Source: Mansonella perstans (Eukaryota > Nematoda > Chromadorea > Rhabditida > Onchocercidae). From it: a stretch of DNA of 64,000 nt. The stretch lies in assembly GCA_037074765.1 (NCBI GenBank), contig JBAMDO010000572.1, positions 124,001 to 188,000 of the forward strand. The letters are read 5' to 3'. The position numbers were made by a program, and so were the translations under genes. The notes beneath the pieces are model-generated. The model worked only from the letters and a program-made list of their open reading frames with translations, did not search any database and was not told the origin of the DNA. Of this stretch, positions 60,501 to 64,000 are shown piece by piece (the first letter of the stretch is position 1; each line of letters opens with the position of its first letter).

Positions 60501-63500
60501 AGGATTGTTTCTTGCCGCCAATAATTCTTTTTTCGAGCAAAAATTCTTTTTCTTTCACCAACATTTTAGTCTATTGTTGTAAATACTGAGCTTTTTTCCA
60601 TTGTATATCAAACTGCTATCGAATTTTATTCTAATCTGAGTAAAGTTTTTCTCTTTTCATAACAATTAAATAAAATTTCAACAATTATTGAGATTATTGT
60701 CACTTGTAATTGTTTTGTCGCCATTAATTCGTAATTACTTCTGCAAAAAAAAAACTGGAAATCTTAGTTCGAAAACGAAACTTCACTGTAATTGCAATTT
60801 TAATTCTAATTAATGGTAATCATTACTGTCATAAACTATTCTTATCATATGGTTTTTATTCTTATTATTCTTATAATTGGTAAATATAGTATTGAATGTT
60901 TTTTGAGTCATTCTTTTCATTTTCATGAATACTTTATTTTCTCAAGTATTCGCAAATTAGAATAGTATTATTAGGAAGACGTTACCAAAATTATTCTCTT
61001 CATAATTTGCTTATTAGCTTTTCAGAATTCTAATATTCAATCCTGTTCGATCCAACATCATGTGGTATTAATTTGAGATTGGCCCCGTCTGTATCTCAAG
61101 AAAATGGGAAAGCTTAAAAAATACTCTTGATTCCTCGGAGCGGGACAGAACGAACTTGCTTCAGGTTCTCTAAAATATTCCAATTGCTTCATTACTAGTC
61201 CTCTCATTCTATTTTAAAAGTTGAATATAAATTTATTGATTTACTGAAATCAGAGATGAATTTAAACTCGAAATTTAATTCTTCGTTATAAATTAGATCA
61301 CTGTGTAAAAATAATATTTAGTTTTTTTATTAAAATATAATTTTCATGAGCAATTTAAAACTTGTCCGTGGAAGTTTTTGCTAGTGAATAAAGATGGCAC
61401 TTTATTTGATCGTTAATTTTCTCAAAGGAAACTTTTTATCACATCTGATCGGATTTATAACAAACATTTTCAAGATAACGGCACAATTAAATATTTCATA
61501 CTTTTAGTTGATCCGTATGAAATTTACATTTCTAATTCATTTTCTTTAATGCTTAGTTTTTCCAAGGAATTTACTAGAATAATTTTAATAACTAAAGATT
61601 TTTGACCTTGGATGATTTTGGCTTTTGTAGAATATATTCGAGGAAATGAAATAACGAGAAGGAAAAATGCTTAATTCAAAACTTGTTCTAAATATCTCAA
61701 ATATTCTTGATTCTATTTTCTCCTTTTTCTATTGGTATTATCACATCAGCTTATTCATGCTTAATCTGCGATATCTTTTTTCACCTCTGACTTATCTTGA
61801 TCTTTTTCTCTCTTTTCTAATTTCGTTTCTAATAGTGTTGAAAATGTAATTATTAAAAATAGAATTTAATCAGAATAAATTTTTGTTTAACAAATTAATA
61901 GTACGACATTTGAAAATAATGTCCTACTCTTTTAATGAATTTTCAGCCATTCTTTGATATACGTCTGTTTGTGTCAAACATGAGTTACTGATGTGCTAAA
62001 AATTATAGGTTGTTGTATGTATCTTTCTGGTTTTTTTTTTTTCTTTTTTTTTTTTGCGGGATTTAATGAGTAATTGTTATCCACATATATAATTAAAGAA
62101 AACGCATTGACACTTTTTTGGTGATATTTTTAAAATCTTGTTTGTTACGAATTATCTATCCGGCGATATATTTCACTCCTAAAATGATTCGTTATTTGCA
62201 GAAGTTAATACGATCGGCAATTCCGGCAATTGCTGGAGATGATATCGCAATGTCAACAAGAACCGAAACAACACAATCAGTGGTACCATCCATGGATATT
62301 AGCATGACTTCCGTTAGCTCATTGGGGTCGTCATCTATCCTCGATCATTCCATGGTTAATTTCATAATTAATTTCATAAATTAAACAATATGATAGATTG
62401 GGATGAGAAAGTGAAGGAAATTTTAATGGTTAATATCGTTACTTAAAAAGTATTCAAAATATTGGGAAACTTTTGCCTTGAACAGCTTCTATTATTATTA
62501 TTTAATTGCTTAAGCTTTTTCAGTAAGCTAATTTTAATTGTAATTCAGTTGTTTTTGATAATTGTTTTTTCTTTGTTAATAGTTTAATTTGAAAATTTCC
62601 TGAGAAATGTGCAAGAATTTGCATTATCGTTCTAGAAGATATAAATAATATTCCGGATAGTGGTGATATAGAGTAAAGAGGAATTTTTTGATATTTAAAG
62701 AAGAAAAAGGAACAGTTGAAGAATAGCTGGGAAACGGTTGCAAAATTTTTGCCGCAGTTTGAATGTTATAAATAGACTTGTACGTCATAGTTATGGCAGT
62801 TACAAAAATACAGATACCATAGTTCATATGTAAATATACTGATATAATATCAATTGATTTTCATTTTAACAATCATATTTACAACAATCATATTTGCTGG
62901 CCTTGGGAATCGATGTAAAATTGTGAGAAATCAAAAATCATTTGATACAAATGAAAATTGTTTAATTTCTTATCAGTGGTTCATCTGATTTCGACTGTGA
63001 CACTTGTAGTCTCAAACTGTTTTATTATTCTCTTTTGTGGTTGTGATAAGTGATGTCATGATCGATTGTTCGGATTCGTAGTGATAATGACAACGAATCA
63101 ACTAGTTTCAAATACCTGCATTCATATAATAGATATCTTTAAACAATCTTTGACACTGTCTTATATATTTTTCTGATTGCATCGGCTTCTTTTTTAATCA
63201 AATTTTTCCTTTATTAAAATATTCTTATGAATTTGATCAGCTGCGCTTAAAATGAAAAATCTATTGAAATATTTTGTATCTCATGATGGATCGCTCCCTG
63301 CTGGATCTAGAATTTTTTTTTCGATAATGTATTAATTCTAAAAAAATTTTTTACTATTTAATGTTAATTTTCAAATAGAACAACTGAAAAGTCATAATTA
63401 AGATGTAGAAGAAAAATTTTATTGACAAAATGAATTATTATTTCTCATTAATTTGTGATTTATTACAAAATTCATTTCTGTTAATTGAAATTAGAAAATT

Positions 63501-63919
63501 AATTAATCATCTCACATTCATAGTTTATAAAAATCGGATTGCCCATGTCATCAGCAATATTCTTCTAATTATCTGACTGGAAAGTTTTATGGAATTCGGG
63601 TCACTTGGAAGTGCCTTAATCTGTTCACATTTATTTTCAATATTTCTAAGCCAAGTTTTTAAACCTTCCAATTGCTTGATTTTTTGTTCTCGACAATTAC
63701 TAAAGCAGGGGAAATTCGCAATGAAATTGAAAAAGGTGAATTAGTTTTGAAATGTCATTCATTGATCAATGAAATTTGTAGCTTTTTTTGCATTCTGCAG
63801 TACTTACAGACTGGTATTTATCGTCAATGAGAGCCAATTTAAATTTATAGATAATGAGTGGCAGTTGGAATAGTGATGCGATGGTCAATTCACAAGCAAC
63901 TTATACAATTACCGCGCCG
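57582..63919 (+). CDS. CAP-Gly domain protein, CLIP-like (5' part, runs past the window)
   Basis: Microtubule plus-end-binding type protein. Supported exons: 58866-59037, 60082-60182, 62202-62354, 63851-63919, with phases that chain (0/1, 1/0, 0/0, 0/0). A tentative first exon 57582-57605 (ATG to AAG|GTAATG, phase 0) fits but is weak. The first two exons encode one complete CAP-Gly domain: VGKRVIVGRVGAGTL, GVFCGIELDRPEGKHDGTY, then GIAYFHCAPQHGIFAP; it keeps the G-K-x-D-G and hydrophobic cavity residues that bind EEY/F tails. The exons at 62202 and 63851 encode Ser/Thr-rich linker (TSVSSLGSSS), as in CLIP proteins between CAP-Gly and coiled coil. The last exon seen ends in a phase-0 donor (CCG|GTATTT), so the gene continues to the right. 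A second CAP-Gly or coiled coil cannot be judged. KIF13-like or CAP350-like proteins are alternatives. Confidence 0.78.
59038..60081 (+). other. Intron inside the CAP-Gly domain
   Basis: A 1.04-kb phase-1 intron splits the domain between HDGTYQ and GIAYF. No exon is needed within it. The antisense ORF at 59539-59862 shows no recognisable motif. Confidence 0.6.
60183..62201 (+). other. 2-kb intron downstream of the CAP-Gly domain
   Basis: Flanking exons match in phase 0. The sequence is AT-rich with T runs near 62031-62055. No intervening coding exon was recognised, although a short one could be missed. Confidence 0.45.
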
Positions 63920-64000
63920 GTATTTACTAAAATCATCGAAAAAATTTTTCTTTTTTTGTTTCCGTTAAATAGATTGTTGTATAATGAAAAGATAAAGAAT

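Overview
The window is AT-rich, intron-rich eukaryotic DNA. It most likely comes from a nematode, and the very AT-rich, long-intron style suggests a filarial or related parasitic clade. Reasons: introns run from about 60 nt to 8.5 kb with short TTTTCAG/TTTTAG-type acceptors and GTAAGT/GTTAGT donors; several first coding exons begin just after an acceptor-like site, as expected for trans-spliced leaders; and the gene content is metazoan. I found no bacterial operon, CRISPR array, rRNA or convincing tRNA. All exon models were made by hand from conserved protein motifs, splice sites and phase, without transcript data.

Layout. (1) 9-15820 (+): a small GPI-type ephrin in five exons, with a first intron of about 8.5 kb. 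(2) 17698-30339 (-): three co-directional housekeeping genes, in transcription order cullin-1 (17 exons), a procollagen galactosyltransferase (GLT25D/COLGALT family) and an STK16-like N-myristoylated kinase. (3) 31305-31705: a composite minisatellite, inside about 4.9 kb with no gene I can support. (4) 35258-38293 (+): an RS-domain protein with C2H2 and tandem Nab2/ZC3H14-type CCCH fingers. (5) 39630-41922 (+): beta-sarcoglycan. (6) 43993-53399 (+): a 26-exon TRPM-family channel of about 1452 residues. It carries a C-terminal NUDT9-homology domain as in TRPM2, but with a degenerate Nudix box and an unusual pore loop. (7) 56189-56365: a compact inverted repeat. (8) 56626-56871 (-): a small ORF of unknown function. 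(9) 57582 to the right edge (+): the 5' part of a CAP-Gly (CLIP-like) microtubule-binding protein, which runs out of the window.

The genes do not form one pathway. Cullin-1 (SCF ubiquitin ligase scaffold), the collagen glycosyltransferase (ER) and the STK16-like kinase (Golgi/membrane) may be a conserved microsyntenic block: from memory, C. elegans cul-1 (D2045.6) and its GLT25 homologue (D2045.9) lie on the same cosmid. The most interesting item is the TRPM2-like channel: nucleotide-sensor architecture is kept while both the catalytic motif and the selectivity filter have drifted. Three introns appear to use GC-AG splice sites, and the galactosyltransferase may carry an 18-nt micro-exon.
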